Program-made: the position numbers and the translations under genes
Source: Paraburkholderia silviterrae
GTDB taxonomy: Bacteria; Pseudomonadota; Gammaproteobacteria; Burkholderiales; Burkholderiaceae
Assembly (NCBI RefSeq): GCF_004353915.1
Contig: NZ_SMRP01000003.1
Location: 1-64,000 of the forward strand
DNA: 64,000 bases
Reading direction: 5' to 3'
Shown here: positions 38,148-47,754 of the stretch, in pieces
Position numbering within the stretch: position 1 is the stretch's first letter
How the letters are laid out: each line of letters begins with the position of its first letter
Notes under the pieces: model-generated
The model's database searches: none
What the model was told of the DNA's origin: nothing
Seen by the model: the letters and a program-made list of their open reading frames with translations, nothing else

Positions 38148-39170
38148 GTGAACGTCCCCGCCACTTCGTCTTCTGCGCCGCGGGGGCCGCGGCCGGTCCG
38201 CATCGCCATCACCACGGGCGAGCCGGCCGGCGTGGGTCCCGAACTCACCGCCGCGGCGCTCGCAGGCGCCTCGGCGCACTGGCCGGGGGCCGAATTCGTC
38301 GTACTCGGCGACCAGACGCTCATCGAGAAGCGCGCCGCGGCGGCCAACGTCGACTGGGCCGCCGTGCTGGCGGGCCAGCACGTGAGCGTCGAGCACATCG
38401 CGCTCGCCGCGCCGGTGAAAGCCGGCAAGCTCGACGCCGCCAACGGTCCGTATGTGCTCGCGCTGCTCGACCGCGCGATCGACGGCGCCATGGCGCAAGA
38501 GTTCGACGCCATCGTGACCGCGCCGCTGCAAAAGAGCACGATCAACGATTCCGGCGTGCCCTTTACCGGCCACACCGAATACCTCGCGGAGCGCACGAAG
38601 ACGCCGCGCGTGGTCATGATGCTCGCGGGCACCGGCGCGCGGCCCTTGCGCGTCGCGCTGGCCACCACGCATCTGCCGCTCAAGGACGTGTCGGCGGCGC
38701 TGACCATCGACGGGTTGCTCGAAACGCTACGCATCGTCGATCACGACCTGCGCCAGCATTTCGGCGTGGCCACGCCGCGCATCCTCGTGACGGGCCTGAA
38801 TCCGCACGCGGGCGAGAACGGCTACCTGGGACGCGAGGAGATCGACGTCATTTCGCCGGCGCTTGCGAAAGCGGCAGCCGTTGGCATCGACGCCCGCGGC
38901 CCGTATCCCGCCGATACCCTGTTCCAGCCGCGCTACCTCAACGAGGCCGACTGCGTGCTGGCGATGTTCCATGACCAGGGCCTGCCGGTCCTGAAATACG
39001 CAACGTTTGGCGAAGGCATCAACGTGACGCTGGGCCTGCCGATCGTGCGCACCTCGGTCGATCATGGCACCGCGCTCGACCTCGCCGGCACGGGCCGCGC
39101 GGACGCGGGCAGCCTGATTGCCGCCATCGACACCGCTGTTTCGATGGCGCGCCACCGGCGCGCCATCTGA
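38148..39170 (+). CDS. pdxA: 4-hydroxythreonine-4-phosphate dehydrogenase
   Basis: A 340-residue enzyme of pyridoxal-phosphate synthesis that oxidises 4-phosphohydroxythreonine. The N-terminal [13 protein letters not shown] near residue 20, the [12 protein letters not shown] near 141 and the metal-binding [14 protein letters not shown] near 221 are family hallmarks, and the C-terminal [16 protein letters not shown] is intact. AAAGGA eight bases before the GTG at 38148 supports this start. It lies between surA and ksgA as in many proteobacteria. Confidence 0.96.
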   Translation: MNVPATSSSAPRGPRPVRIAITTGEPAGVGPELTAAALAGASAHWPGAEFVVLGDQTLIEKRAAAANVDWAAVLAGQHVSVEHIALAAPVKAGKLDAANGPYVLALLDRAIDGAMAQEFDAIVTAPLQKSTINDSGVPFTGHTEYLAERTKTPRVVMMLAGTGARPLRVALATTHLPLKDVSAALTIDGLLETLRIVDHDLRQHFGVATPRILVTGLNPHAGENGYLGREEIDVISPALAKAAAVGIDARGPYPADTLFQPRYLNEADCVLAMFHDQGLPVLKYATFGEGINVTLGLPIVRTSVDHGTALDLAGTGRADAGSLIAAIDTAVSMARHRRAI

Positions 39171-39185
39171 TTGATCTCACCCAGA

Positions 39186-40013
39186 ATGTCCAATAGCAGC
39201 AGACAGCACCAAGGCCACTTCGCGCGCAAGCGCTTCGGCCAGAACTTCCTCGTCGACACGGGCGTGATCGACTCGATCGTCGACGTTATTCGCCCGCAGC
39301 GCGGCGAACGCATGGTCGAGATCGGGCCAGGCCTCGGCGCGCTCACCGAGCCGCTGATCGAGCGTCTCGCCACGCCCGAGGCGCCGCTGCATGCGGTCGA
39401 GCTCGACCGCGACCTCATCGCGCGCCTCACCAAAAAATTCGGGCCGCTGCTCGAACTGCATGCGGGCGACGCGCTCGCGTTCGACTTCGGCACGCTCGCC
39501 GCGCCGGGCGACAAACCCTCGCTGCGCATCGTGGGCAATCTGCCGTACAACATCTCGAGCCCGCTGCTGTTTCACCTCGCCACTTTCGCGGAGCGTGTGA
39601 TCGACCAGCACTTCATGCTGCAGAACGAGGTGGTCGAGCGCATGGTGGCGGAGCCTGGCAGCAAGGCGTTCAGCCGCCTCACCGTGATGCTTCAGTATCG
39701 CTATGTGATCGACAAGCTGCTCGACGTGCCGCCCGAGTCGTTCCAGCCGCCGCCCAAGGTGGATTCGGCAATCGTGCGCATGATTCCGTATGCGCCGCAC
39801 GAACTGCCGCAGGTGGACGGGGCGATTCTCGGCGAACTCGTGACGGCCGCATTCTCGCAGCGCCGCAAGATGCTGCGCAACACGCTCGGTGATTATCGCG
39901 ATCGAGTGGATTTCGAGGCCCTCGGCTTCGACCTCGCGCGCCGTGCGGAAGACGTGCCGGTGGAAGAGTACGTGCGCGTCGCCCAGGCACTGGGTAACGC
40001 GCCGGCGGCATAA
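39186..40013 (+). CDS. ksgA: 16S rRNA (adenine1518/1519-N6)-dimethyltransferase
   Basis: A 275-residue rRNA methyltransferase that dimethylates two adjacent adenines in helix 45 of 16S rRNA; loss gives kasugamycin resistance. The motifs [16 protein letters not shown] near residue 13, [15 protein letters not shown] near 43 and the catalytic [12 protein letters not shown] near 118 are intact. The ATG at 39186 starts 15 bases after the pdxA stop; a TTG at 39171 would overlap it and add five unlikely residues. It is the last gene of the lptD run. Confidence 0.96.
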   Translation: MSNSSRQHQGHFARKRFGQNFLVDTGVIDSIVDVIRPQRGERMVEIGPGLGALTEPLIERLATPEAPLHAVELDRDLIARLTKKFGPLLELHAGDALAFDFGTLAAPGDKPSLRIVGNLPYNISSPLLFHLATFAERVIDQHFMLQNEVVERMVAEPGSKAFSRLTVMLQYRYVIDKLLDVPPESFQPPPKVDSAIVRMIPYAPHELPQVDGAILGELVTAAFSQRRKMLRNTLGDYRDRVDFEALGFDLARRAEDVPVEEYVRVAQALGNAPAA

Positions 40014-40103
40014 GAAGGTTCAAGCGTCAGGGGGCAGGGCGGCGCGCTCAGGCTCCCTGACGGCGGCGCTCATGCGTTGCCGTCTGCTTCGATTAACAAA
40101 AGG

Positions 40104-41057
40104 TCACCCCGCTTCCGGGCGTTGTGCCTCGTACGCCTTGAGCTGGCTGTAGACGATCCGCAGTACCGAAAGCTCACTCGATGCGCGCTGCGCCGCGCCG
40201 CCGCGTCGGATCAGATCGCCCAGAATGTGGTCGGCCTCGATGCGCGCGCCGTTCTGCACGTCACGCAACATCGAAGCGGTGAGCGTCGAGCCGGTGGCGA
40301 ACAGCATCGCGCGCGAGCGCTCGAGGAAGCTGTCGCGCACCGCGTGGCCGTGCTCGGCGGCCACGGTGCGGCATTCCGCGAAGAGACGCTCGACAGTCGC
40401 CGCGCCATCGGGCGTCGCGACAATGACGCCCACGGGCGCGCGAAACAGACACGTGCTGCCCGCGAGCGTCGCGAGGAACACCCACTTTTCCCACATTTCC
40501 TGCAGGATGTGAGCGCTGGCCTTCACGTTGAAGCCGGCGTTGCTGAACGCATCGGCGATGGCCTGGACACGCGGCGAAACACCGTTGCCGAGCTCGCCGA
40601 ACGTGATGGCGTGCGCGTCGTTCAGATGGACGATTTCGCGCTTGTCGTTGAGCGTGGAGGCGATCAGGCAGACGCCACCGAGCACGGCCTGCGTGCCGAA
40701 GCGTGCCTGCAGCACGTCCAGATGGCGCATGCCGTTGAGCAGTGGCAGGATGACCGTTTGGGGCCCGACGGCCGCCGCGAACGAATCGATCGCGTTTTCG
40801 AGATCGTAGGCCTTGCAGCTCAGCAGCACGACGTCGAATGGCTGTGCGCCTTGCGACTCGAGCGCCTCGCGCGTCACGGTCTTTGGATCGCGCAGCGTGA
40901 GATCGCCGGCGTGCGGACTGCGGATCACGAGGCCGTCCTGACGCAACTGCTCCGCGCGCGCCTCGCGCACCAGAAACGTCACATCGCGTCCCGCAGCGGC
41001 AAGCCGCCCGCCGAAATAGCCGCCCGTCGCTCCTGCACCTACCACCAGAATCCGCAT
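40104..41057 (-). CDS. panE: 2-dehydropantoate 2-reductase family protein
   Basis: A 317-residue NADPH-dependent reductase of the ApbA/PanE family. The nucleotide-binding site MRILVVGAGATGGYFGGRLA is at the very N-terminus, and LLSCKAYDLENAI near 69 and EMWEKWVFLATLAGSTCL near 184 carry the family lysines. Biosynthetic PanE reduces ketopantoate in pantothenate synthesis. Paralogues of this family are common in Burkholderiales, so the symbol is tentative. It is convergent with ksgA and divergent from gloA. Confidence 0.82.
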   Translation of the reverse strand: MRILVVGAGATGGYFGGRLAAAGRDVTFLVREARAEQLRQDGLVIRSPHAGDLTLRDPKTVTREALESQGAQPFDVVLLSCKAYDLENAIDSFAAAVGPQTVILPLLNGMRHLDVLQARFGTQAVLGGVCLIASTLNDKREIVHLNDAHAITFGELGNGVSPRVQAIADAFSNAGFNVKASAHILQEMWEKWVFLATLAGSTCLFRAPVGVIVATPDGAATVERLFAECRTVAAEHGHAVRDSFLERSRAMLFATGSTLTASMLRDVQNGARIEADHILGDLIRRGGAAQRASSELSVLRIVYSQLKAYEAQRPEAG

Positions 41058-41265
41058 GTCGACTCCTTTGCTTCCTTTCATTGTCAGTAACGCTGGCCGG
41101 TGAGTGCTCGCATCGGGCACCAGCCGTTTCGAGATGGCGTCAATGCTAGAGCAAATCGGTATGGCCTGCTTGCCGCGGCCAGCATGGCGCATCCTGCTGG
41201 CGTCGGCAGGGCCGGTGGGATTTTGGTACAGTCGCGTTTTTGACGATGGCAAAACGGAGTACACG

Positions 41266-41649
41266 ATGCGCCTTCTACACACGATGATCCGGGTTGGCGA
41301 CCTGGACCGCTCGATCAAGTTCTATACCGAATTGCTCGGCATGAAACTGCTGCGCCGCGACGACTTTCCCGATGGCAAGTTCACGCTCGCGTTCGTTGGG
41401 TACACCGACGAGCGCGACGGCACGGTGATCGAGCTCACGCACAACTGGGATACGCCTGCCTATGACCTGGGGACGGGCTTTGGACACCTGGCGGTGGAAG
41501 TGGACGACGCCTACGCCGCCTGCGAGAAGATCAAGGCACAGGGCGGCACGGTGGTGCGCGAAGCCGGACCTATGAAGCACGGCACGACGGTGATCGCGTT
41601 CGTGACGGATCCGGATGGGTACAAGATCGAGTTTATTCAGAGGAAGTAA
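41266..41649 (+). CDS. gloA: Lactoylglutathione lyase (glyoxalase I)
   Basis: A 127-residue glyoxalase I that converts the methylglyoxal-glutathione hemithioacetal to lactoylglutathione. The metal ligands of the family are present: His5 in [15 protein letters not shown], Glu near 56 in [10 protein letters not shown], His near 74 in [11 protein letters not shown] and Glu near 122 in YKIEFIQ. Length matches the nickel-dependent bacterial type. The ATG at 41266 is preceded by CGGAG. A terminator follows 12 bases after the stop, which closes the core region before the polysaccharide locus. Confidence 0.94.
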   Translation: MRLLHTMIRVGDLDRSIKFYTELLGMKLLRRDDFPDGKFTLAFVGYTDERDGTVIELTHNWDTPAYDLGTGFGHLAVEVDDAYAACEKIKAQGGTVVREAGPMKHGTTVIAFVTDPDGYKIEFIQRK

Positions 41650-41660
41650 GAATTCTCCGG

Positions 41661-41700
41661 GCGGTGAGATCGGATTATTCTGATTTCACCGCTGTATTTG
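41661..41700 (+). terminator. Intrinsic terminator after gloA
   Basis: GCGGTGAGATCGG (41661-41673) can pair fully with CTGATTTCACCGC (41680-41692) when two G-U pairs are allowed, around the loop ATTATT, and is followed by TGTATTTGT. The stem is 13 bp and the tail only moderately T-rich. Confidence 0.7.
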
Positions 41701-42377
41701 TCGTAAGGCATTGTCGCTTAGCGAATCGCTCGACAATAAAAAATAAAATAAAGCGCGATTTGTACAAATTTAAATATTCCACCTGAAGATCGAATGAAAA
41801 TTCGGACGCTAATCGAAGATATTCAATAGCGTTGCTCGCCGCACTATGGTTTTGGCATATTTTCTTCTGTGCATATCTTCGGATACAAATCGATACAATT
41901 ATTTCGGCATCCTTATTTAAGGATATCGAGATGCTATTTCATAAGCTGTGGATCGTGCCTCGGAGAGAATTTCGAGACGCATTTGAGACATTCTGACGTT
42001 GCTTCCCGTGTCCATTTCGGAGTCTTCCTATATACGGGAATAGTGCTGCCGACGAGAATCTGTCCCCTGGATATTAACTAACTACAAAACGATTCGGAGG
42101 GCGTGTCTCGCGTGCGAAGAGGGGGGATTCGACCTTCGGCGGCTTGTGGCGAACAGACTGCCATCGGCATGCGAGTGCCTCCGGATTTTCTGAGAGATGC
42201 ACGAAATGCCGGTTTTCCTTCAACCAGGAAGTTCTTTGTCCTTTACGTGTGTGGGTGCGCAGCGTGACTGGAACCTTATCGAATGATTCGTCTGCTTTGG
42301 ACCGCCAGTCGGCGACGTCCATCAAGCGGCCGCGCGCATGTTCTGGCGCGCGAACACGAACATCCGAAGGAAAAGCC
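41701..42377. other. Long AT-rich leader region of the exopolysaccharide locus
   Basis: A 677-bp stretch without a supportable gene; small frames in it (for example 41869-42081) lack coding character. From 41700 to about 42080 it is markedly AT-rich against its surroundings and contains palindromes, including TTTGTACAAA (near 41758-41767) and ATCCTTATTTAAGGAT (41909-41924). The last 290 bp are GC-richer. It most likely holds the promoter and regulatory sites of the locus. I saw no JUMPstart/ops element. Confidence 0.55.
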
Positions 42378-43787
42378 ATGAACTTGCCTACTCAAACCGA
42401 GGCTAGCGCACCTTCCACCAACGGCAGGCTTCTGGCGCGCCTGTTGGACATGCTGGTCATCGCTGCCGGGGCGCAGATCACGATATCCGGTCGCGGTGTG
42501 CCCGGGCAGGCAGGATATGACAGTGCTCTCGTCGCATTCACGTTGTTGGCCGTACTGCTCGTGTTTCCTCCTTTCGGGCTATACCGCACCGCCCGCACGC
42601 ATTTGTTGTGGCGCTGCGTTTGCGTGCCTGGGATCGTCTGGCTTTTTACGCTTGCTGGCGCCGCGTTGGCCGCTTCCGTGATGCATCGGCCATACCATCC
42701 CGCACTCGCGTGGTTCTGCGAATGGGCGCTCGTCTCCGGTCTTGGGCTCATCGCATGCAGGCTGCTGGATTCCGCGCTTAGCTTGCGTCGTGCCGATCAG
42801 ACGGCGAGCTACAGAACGGTTGCGATTGTCGGTACCGGTGCGCATTGCCGTCAGCTCTTGCGCAAGGTCGAATCGACGCCCGATTCGATTTACCACGTCG
42901 CCACGATCTTCGACACCGGCCCGGATCTCGGTGAGCCCCTCGGCGCGGTGCCGGCTTTTCGCGACCGCGCGGGTTTCGCTGCCTACGTGCGGCGTTACCG
43001 CATCGACGAGCTATGGCTCGCGCTGCCGCTGTCCGAGGAGCAGACGATCCACGCGTTCACCGGGCTCTTTCGCAACGATCTCGTCAACATTCGCTTTATC
43101 CCCGACGTCAGCGGTCTCGCGCTCTTCGAAGGAGAAATGGTGAATCTCGGCGGCACGTCGGCGATCAATCTTGTGGGCTCGCCGCTTTCATCGGAAGCCC
43201 TGGCGCAGAAGGAAGTGTTCGACCGCATCTTCGCCTGCTGCGTGCTGCTCACGATCTCGCCGCTCCTGCTCGCGATTGCGCTTGCAGTGAAGCTGACGTC
43301 GCGCGGCCCGGTGCTCTTCACGCAGCTGCGCAAGGGCGCCAACGGCAGGGTCTTCAACATCTACAAATTCCGCAGCATGCGGCTGCATGTGCAGGCTAAT
43401 GGCGTGGTTCAGCAGGCGACGCGAGGCGACCCGCGCATCACGCGCGTGGGCGCGTTCCTGCGTCGCACGAGTCTCGACGAACTACCGCAGTTCTTCAACG
43501 TGCTGCGCGGCGAGATGTCCGTCGTGGGACCGAGGCCGCACGCCATCGAGCACGACACGCACTATCAGGACATCGTGGACAACTATATCCATCGCTATCG
43601 CATCAAGCCCGGTATCACGGGCTGGGCGCAAGTGAACGGATTCCGCGGCGAAACCGATCGCATCGAAAAGATGCAAGGTCGCGTCGAACACGATCTCTAT
43701 TACCTGAGCAACTGGTCCTTCGGGCTCGACATGCGGATCGTCCTGATGACGGTCTTCAAGGGGCTGGTTCATCGAAATGCTTATTGA
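42378..43787 (+). CDS. Undecaprenyl-phosphate sugar phosphotransferase (WcaJ/PHPT family)
   Basis: A 469-residue initiating enzyme that loads a sugar-1-phosphate, probably glucose or galactose, onto undecaprenyl phosphate. Several membrane segments occupy residues about 15-130. A CoA-binding-like domain follows ([18 protein letters not shown] near 150). The catalytic C-terminal domain contains [18 protein letters not shown] near 279, [22 protein letters not shown] near 313, the [23 protein letters not shown] block near 365 and a terminal membrane-associated segment. It is the first gene of the locus, 18 bases before wza. The ATG at 42378 begins the conserved part. The sugar specificity is not determinable. 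Confidence 0.9.
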   Translation: MNLPTQTEASAPSTNGRLLARLLDMLVIAAGAQITISGRGVPGQAGYDSALVAFTLLAVLLVFPPFGLYRTARTHLLWRCVCVPGIVWLFTLAGAALAASVMHRPYHPALAWFCEWALVSGLGLIACRLLDSALSLRRADQTASYRTVAIVGTGAHCRQLLRKVESTPDSIYHVATIFDTGPDLGEPLGAVPAFRDRAGFAAYVRRYRIDELWLALPLSEEQTIHAFTGLFRNDLVNIRFIPDVSGLALFEGEMVNLGGTSAINLVGSPLSSEALAQKEVFDRIFACCVLLTISPLLLAIALAVKLTSRGPVLFTQLRKGANGRVFNIYKFRSMRLHVQANGVVQQATRGDPRITRVGAFLRRTSLDELPQFFNVLRGEMSVVGPRPHAIEHDTHYQDIVDNYIHRYRIKPGITGWAQVNGFRGETDRIEKMQGRVEHDLYYLSNWSFGLDMRIVLMTVFKGLVHRNAY

Positions 43788-43804
43788 TTAGCCGGAAAGC
43801 AGAA

Positions 43805-45049
43805 GTGTTGAAACGATTGAAAAAAAGGACCGTTCCCGAGCAGCGCAATATGTGCGGCAGTAGGGGTCACCGTGTTTCCAGTGCGAGCGCCACCATCGCA
43901 CTGTGTCTGGCGCTTACCGCATGCGGAGTGGCGCCCGGCATGCGCATGATAACCAGCAAAGTGAAAGCAACCGTGGGCGCTGAGCAAACGGATGCTTCGT
44001 CCGCCGCAGCGGTGGGTGGCGCAAGCGCGACGCAAGTCGCCGATGCCACGGCCGCCACACCGGAGGTGGCCATCACGGAGCTGGACGCTGCGCTCGTGCG
44101 CCGTATTCGGGAAGAGCGGCTCGAAAAGCAACAAGCACAGGTCGAGTTGCTGTCCGCCGCGCCGCAGCCCTATACCGTCGGCGCGGGCGACGTCCTGCAG
44201 ATCGTGGTGTGGGATCACCCGGAAATCGCGGCGGCCGTGGGTACGACCCAATCACAGGCCTCCACGCGTCCGGGCGATCCGTCTTCCGGCTTCGTGGTGG
44301 ATCAGGCCGGGGATCTGGCGTTTCCCTATGCAGGCACGATGCACGTTGCCGGTCTTCGTACCGAGGAAGTGCAACGTCGCCTATCGGTCGCGCTCGCCAA
44401 ATATTTCGTCAAGCCTCAGGTGACGGTGCGGATGGCGTCTTATCGCGCACACGAGGTTTACATCGACGGTGAGGTGCGCAACCCCGGTGTGGTCGCAGTG
44501 AATGACGTGCCGATGTCGCTGTACGAAGCGATTTCACGTGCAGGCGGCTTTGCGGACACGGCGGATCAGAGCGATCTCGTGCTGGTGCGCCAAGGCGCTT
44601 CGCACCGCATCAACCTGACGCAGATGGTGGCGAGCGGTGTCAGTCCGTCCCGGCTATATCTCAAGTCTGGCGACATGCTGCGTGTTGTCGCGCGCGATGA
44701 AAACGACGTCTACGTGATGGGCGAAGTCAACAAACCAATCTCCGCTATTCCGCGCCGCACGGGCCGCATCACGCTGGCTGACGCAATTGCGCAGGCAGGT
44801 AGCGTCAACTCGTCGACGGCCGATGCCGCGCAAATGTTTGTGATTCGCGGATCGCTGAGCGGCACGCCCCAAGTTTTCCATCTCGACGGACGCTCGCCAG
44901 TGGCGATGCTGGTCGCCAAGGAATTCGACCTGCAGCCTAAGGACGTCGTGTACGTGGATGGCAATGGCCTTGTCCGCTTCAACCGCGTGCTGACGTTGCT
45001 GATTCCGGCCATTAACGCCGGCTTGACTGCGGGGTTAGTGGCGAAATGA
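43805..45049 (+). CDS. wza: Outer-membrane polysaccharide export lipoprotein (Wza type)
   Basis: About 414 residues. It forms the outer-membrane export channel of Wzy-dependent polysaccharides. The lipobox LCLALTAC puts the lipidated cysteine at residue 40. The polysaccharide-export domain begins PYTVGAGDVLQIVVWDHPEI near 122, with SLBB-type domains following (VYIDGEVRNPGVV and VYVMGEVNKPI). The start is uncertain: the GTG at 43805 has GGAAAG upstream, while the ATG at 43850 would give a shorter, more usual 24-residue signal peptide. It overlaps the phosphatase gene by 4 bases (ATGA). Confidence 0.92.
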   Translation: MLKRLKKRTVPEQRNMCGSRGHRVSSASATIALCLALTACGVAPGMRMITSKVKATVGAEQTDASSAAAVGGASATQVADATAATPEVAITELDAALVRRIREERLEKQQAQVELLSAAPQPYTVGAGDVLQIVVWDHPEIAAAVGTTQSQASTRPGDPSSGFVVDQAGDLAFPYAGTMHVAGLRTEEVQRRLSVALAKYFVKPQVTVRMASYRAHEVYIDGEVRNPGVVAVNDVPMSLYEAISRAGGFADTADQSDLVLVRQGASHRINLTQMVASGVSPSRLYLKSGDMLRVVARDENDVYVMGEVNKPISAIPRRTGRITLADAIAQAGSVNSSTADAAQMFVIRGSLSGTPQVFHLDGRSPVAMLVAKEFDLQPKDVVYVDGNGLVRFNRVLTLLIPAINAGLTAGLVAK

Positions 45050-45486
45050 TCGATCGCGTTCTGGTGGTTTGTGAAGGCAACATCTGCCGCAGTCCCTTGG
45101 CCTGCGCCATGCTCGCGCAGGCATTGCCCGATATTGGCTTTAGCTCGGCGGGCACACATGCACTGGTCGGGGAAGGTGCGGACCCGCTCGTTCTTGAAAT
45201 GGCGCGCGAGCGTGGCGTACAGCTCGACGAGCATGTGGCCACGGCGATCACGGACGAACAGGTACGCGCCGCCGATCTCATTCTGACGATGACGAAGGTG
45301 CAGCGCGAACAGATCGAGCACGCGTGGCCGTATTCGCGAGGCAAAGTCTACCGGCTCAGCGAGAACGATGGCGTTGATGTCGTCGACCCGTATCGCCGCC
45401 ATCGCACGGCATTTGAACTGGCATTCGCGCAAATCGAGCATGGCGTCGCGCATTGGAGCGATGTGCTGGCAGGACTGGCTCACTGA
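45046..45486 (+). CDS. wzb: Low-molecular-weight protein tyrosine phosphatase (Wzb type)
   Basis: A 146-residue cytosolic phosphatase. The P-loop CEGNICRS (CX5RS) is at residues 9-16 and the general-acid loop VVDPYRR near 114. In Wzy-dependent systems Wzb dephosphorylates the tyrosine kinase Wzc, and cycling of phosphorylation controls chain length and export. It overlaps wza by 4 bases and ends 3 bases before wzc, so the three export genes are translationally coupled. Confidence 0.94.
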   Translation: MIDRVLVVCEGNICRSPLACAMLAQALPDIGFSSAGTHALVGEGADPLVLEMARERGVQLDEHVATAITDEQVRAADLILTMTKVQREQIEHAWPYSRGKVYRLSENDGVDVVDPYRRHRTAFELAFAQIEHGVAHWSDVLAGLAH

Positions 45487-45489
45487 ATC

Positions 45490-47706
45490 ATGACCCTTCT
45501 TAAGCAAAACCGTCCGGCAGAGCAGGCGGACGACGACGAAATCGATCTTTCCGAGATCTTCAATGCACTGCGCGAAAGTTGGAAACAGATCGCAATCGTG
45601 GCGGCGTGCGTGCTCCTTCTAGGCACGACGTACGCCTTTCTTGGAACGCCGGTTTATCGCGCGGATGCTGTCATTCAGGTGGATGACGATTCGGGCATGA
45701 GCTCGATCAACGACAAGCTTGGCGACCTCGCATCGCTGTTTCAGAGCAAGGCGACTGCCGACGCGGAAATCGAATTGATCCGCTCGCGCATGGTGGTGGG
45801 TGAAACGGTGGACCGGCTGCATCTGGATGTGAGTGCGAAGCCGCATTACTTTCCGGTGATCGGTGGCGCAATTGCACGCCGCTCGCAGGCCGATGGCGAT
45901 GCTGGTTTGGCGAAGCCGATTCTCGGCTTGGGGAGCTACGCATGGGGCGGCGAGAGGATCAGCGTGTCGCAGTTCGAAGTCCCTGCCGCGCTGCGCGAGA
46001 AGAAGTTCAAACTGCACGCGCTCGACGCTGAACGTTACGAACTGATCGATCCGGACGGCGACGTTGCATTGCGTGCACGCGTGGGCGAAGCTGCCAACGG
46101 TACGACGGCAGAAGGTCCCGTTCGGCTGACCGTGGCATCGCTCGTGGCAAGACCTGGGACGCGCTTTGACCTCAAGCGCTCTTCTACCCAGCAAACTGTC
46201 GAAGAACTGCAAAAGAAGCTCGATATTGCAGAGAAGACGAAACAGTCGGGCATTATCGGCGTCAAGCTCGATGGCGAAGACGCGCAGCGCATCACGGCAA
46301 CGATCAACATGATCGCGAGCCTGTATGTGCAGCGCAACGTCGACCGTAAATCGGCGCAGGCGCAACAGATGCTCACTTTCCTTGGTGACCAGTTGCCACA
46401 GTTGCGCGCCAGCCTCGATCAGTCGGAGGCGCGCTACAACGCATTTCGCGCGAAGACCGGCGCCATCGATCTCGACGCCCAAGGCAAGCTCCTGCTGCAG
46501 TCCGTGGTGGATACGAAAACTCGCATGATCGAACTGCAGCAGCAGCGCGCCGATCTGGTACAGCGCTATACGCCTTCGCATCCGGCTGTCGCGGCCGTTG
46601 ATGCGCGTATCGCCGAACTGGAGCACCAACAGGATCAATACGAGAGTCAGGTGAGCGGCCTGCCGCAGACGCAGCAGGAAGCGTTGCGTCTCATGCGCGA
46701 TGTGAAGGTCAACACGGACCTCTATATGAAGCTACTCGACAGCACGCAGCAATTGCGCGTGTTGAAGGCGGGCCAACTCGGCAACGTGCGGACGGTCGAC
46801 TTCGCCGTCGTGCCCGAGAAGCCGGTGCGCCCGAAGAAGCTCCTCGCGATTCCATTCGCGGCGGTGTTGGGTCTGCTGATTGGCTGCGCTGTTGCCCTCG
46901 GCCGCCGCATGCTCAATCGCGGCCTGGAAAGCCCAGCGGAAATCGAGCACGCCGTCGAAGTGCCTGTCTACGCGATCATCTCGCATAGCGACAAGCAACT
47001 CACGCTCGAACAAGCGGTACGCCGTAATCCGTCGAAGCCCGGTGTGCTAGCCGCGGCCTTCCCGGACGACGTCGCAGTCGAAGGTCTGCGTAGCCTGCGC
47101 ACGGCGCTGCAGTTCGGCGTGCTCAAGCCCGAAAACAACATTGTCATGATTACCGGGCCGCGGCCTGGCGTGGGTAAGTCGTTCGTCTCAGTCAATCTCG
47201 CGACGGTGCTCGCTTCGACGGGCAAGCGCATCCTGCTGATTGACGCCGATATGCGGCGCGGCGACGTGCACTCGTATTTCTCGATCAACGGTAAGCCCGG
47301 CCTCGCCGAGGTGCTGACAGGCCGAGAGCCCGCCGACGTCATTCACCGTCAGGTGCTGCCCAACCTCGACGTCATGATGGCGGGATCGACACCAGATCGT
47401 CCGTCGGAGCTGCTGCTGCGCGATCGCTTTGGAACGGTGCTCAAGGCACTTGCCGCGACCTACGACATGGTGATCGTGGACTCGCCGCCCGTGCTCGCGG
47501 TGACCGATCCCGTGCTCATTGGCAAGGAGGCCGGTGCGACGCTCATGGTGGTGCGCCACGGCCGACATTCAGCTGCCGAACTGAAGGAGACGACACGTCA
47601 CCTGGCGAGCGCAGGCGTTGCCGTGGACGGCGTCTTGTTGACCGACGTGCCGCAGCGCGGTGCGACCTATGGGGCGTACTCGGATTATCGGAAGAAGGTC
47701 GACTAA
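45490..47706 (+). CDS. wzc: Tyrosine-protein kinase / polysaccharide co-polymerase (Wzc type)
   Basis: A 738-residue inner-membrane protein. A Wzz domain (about residues 15-110) with membrane segments near 38 and 450 flanks a long periplasmic coiled-coil region. The C-terminal bacterial tyrosine-kinase domain has Walker A GPRPGVGKS near 556, Walker A' ILLIDADMRRG near 581 and Walker B MVIVDSPP near 660. The tail YGAYSDYRKKVD holds three tyrosines, a short cluster for autophosphorylation. It sets polymer length together with Wzb and Wza. Confidence 0.94.
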   Translation: MTLLKQNRPAEQADDDEIDLSEIFNALRESWKQIAIVAACVLLLGTTYAFLGTPVYRADAVIQVDDDSGMSSINDKLGDLASLFQSKATADAEIELIRSRMVVGETVDRLHLDVSAKPHYFPVIGGAIARRSQADGDAGLAKPILGLGSYAWGGERISVSQFEVPAALREKKFKLHALDAERYELIDPDGDVALRARVGEAANGTTAEGPVRLTVASLVARPGTRFDLKRSSTQQTVEELQKKLDIAEKTKQSGIIGVKLDGEDAQRITATINMIASLYVQRNVDRKSAQAQQMLTFLGDQLPQLRASLDQSEARYNAFRAKTGAIDLDAQGKLLLQSVVDTKTRMIELQQQRADLVQRYTPSHPAVAAVDARIAELEHQQDQYESQVSGLPQTQQEALRLMRDVKVNTDLYMKLLDSTQQLRVLKAGQLGNVRTVDFAVVPEKPVRPKKLLAIPFAAVLGLLIGCAVALGRRMLNRGLESPAEIEHAVEVPVYAIISHSDKQLTLEQAVRRNPSKPGVLAAAFPDDVAVEGLRSLRTALQFGVLKPENNIVMITGPRPGVGKSFVSVNLATVLASTGKRILLIDADMRRGDVHSYFSINGKPGLAEVLTGREPADVIHRQVLPNLDVMMAGSTPDRPSELLLRDRFGTVLKALAATYDMVIVDSPPVLAVTDPVLIGKEAGATLMVVRHGRHSAAELKETTRHLASAGVAVDGVLLTDVPQRGATYGAYSDYRKKVD

Positions 47707-47754
47707 CGCAGGGTGTTTCGTCCACTTGGGGACGGTTTACGCGGGATCACGGCA

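Noticed and set aside
41869-42081. A 70-residue plus-strand frame in the EPS leader
   Set aside because: No ribosome-binding site, no recognisable family, and composition like the surrounding AT-rich DNA.
42100-42145. T-arm-like sequence on the minus strand (GGTCGAATCCCCCC) upstream of the EPS locus, possible tRNA remnant or att site
   Set aside because: It lacks one T of the usual GGTTCGAATCC, the stem does not pair well, no CCA or anticodon arm is visible and no integrase is present.
42074-42379. A 101-residue minus-strand frame upstream of the initiating transferase
   Set aside because: It would start on top of the EPS gene's start codon and shows no family resemblance or ribosome-binding site.
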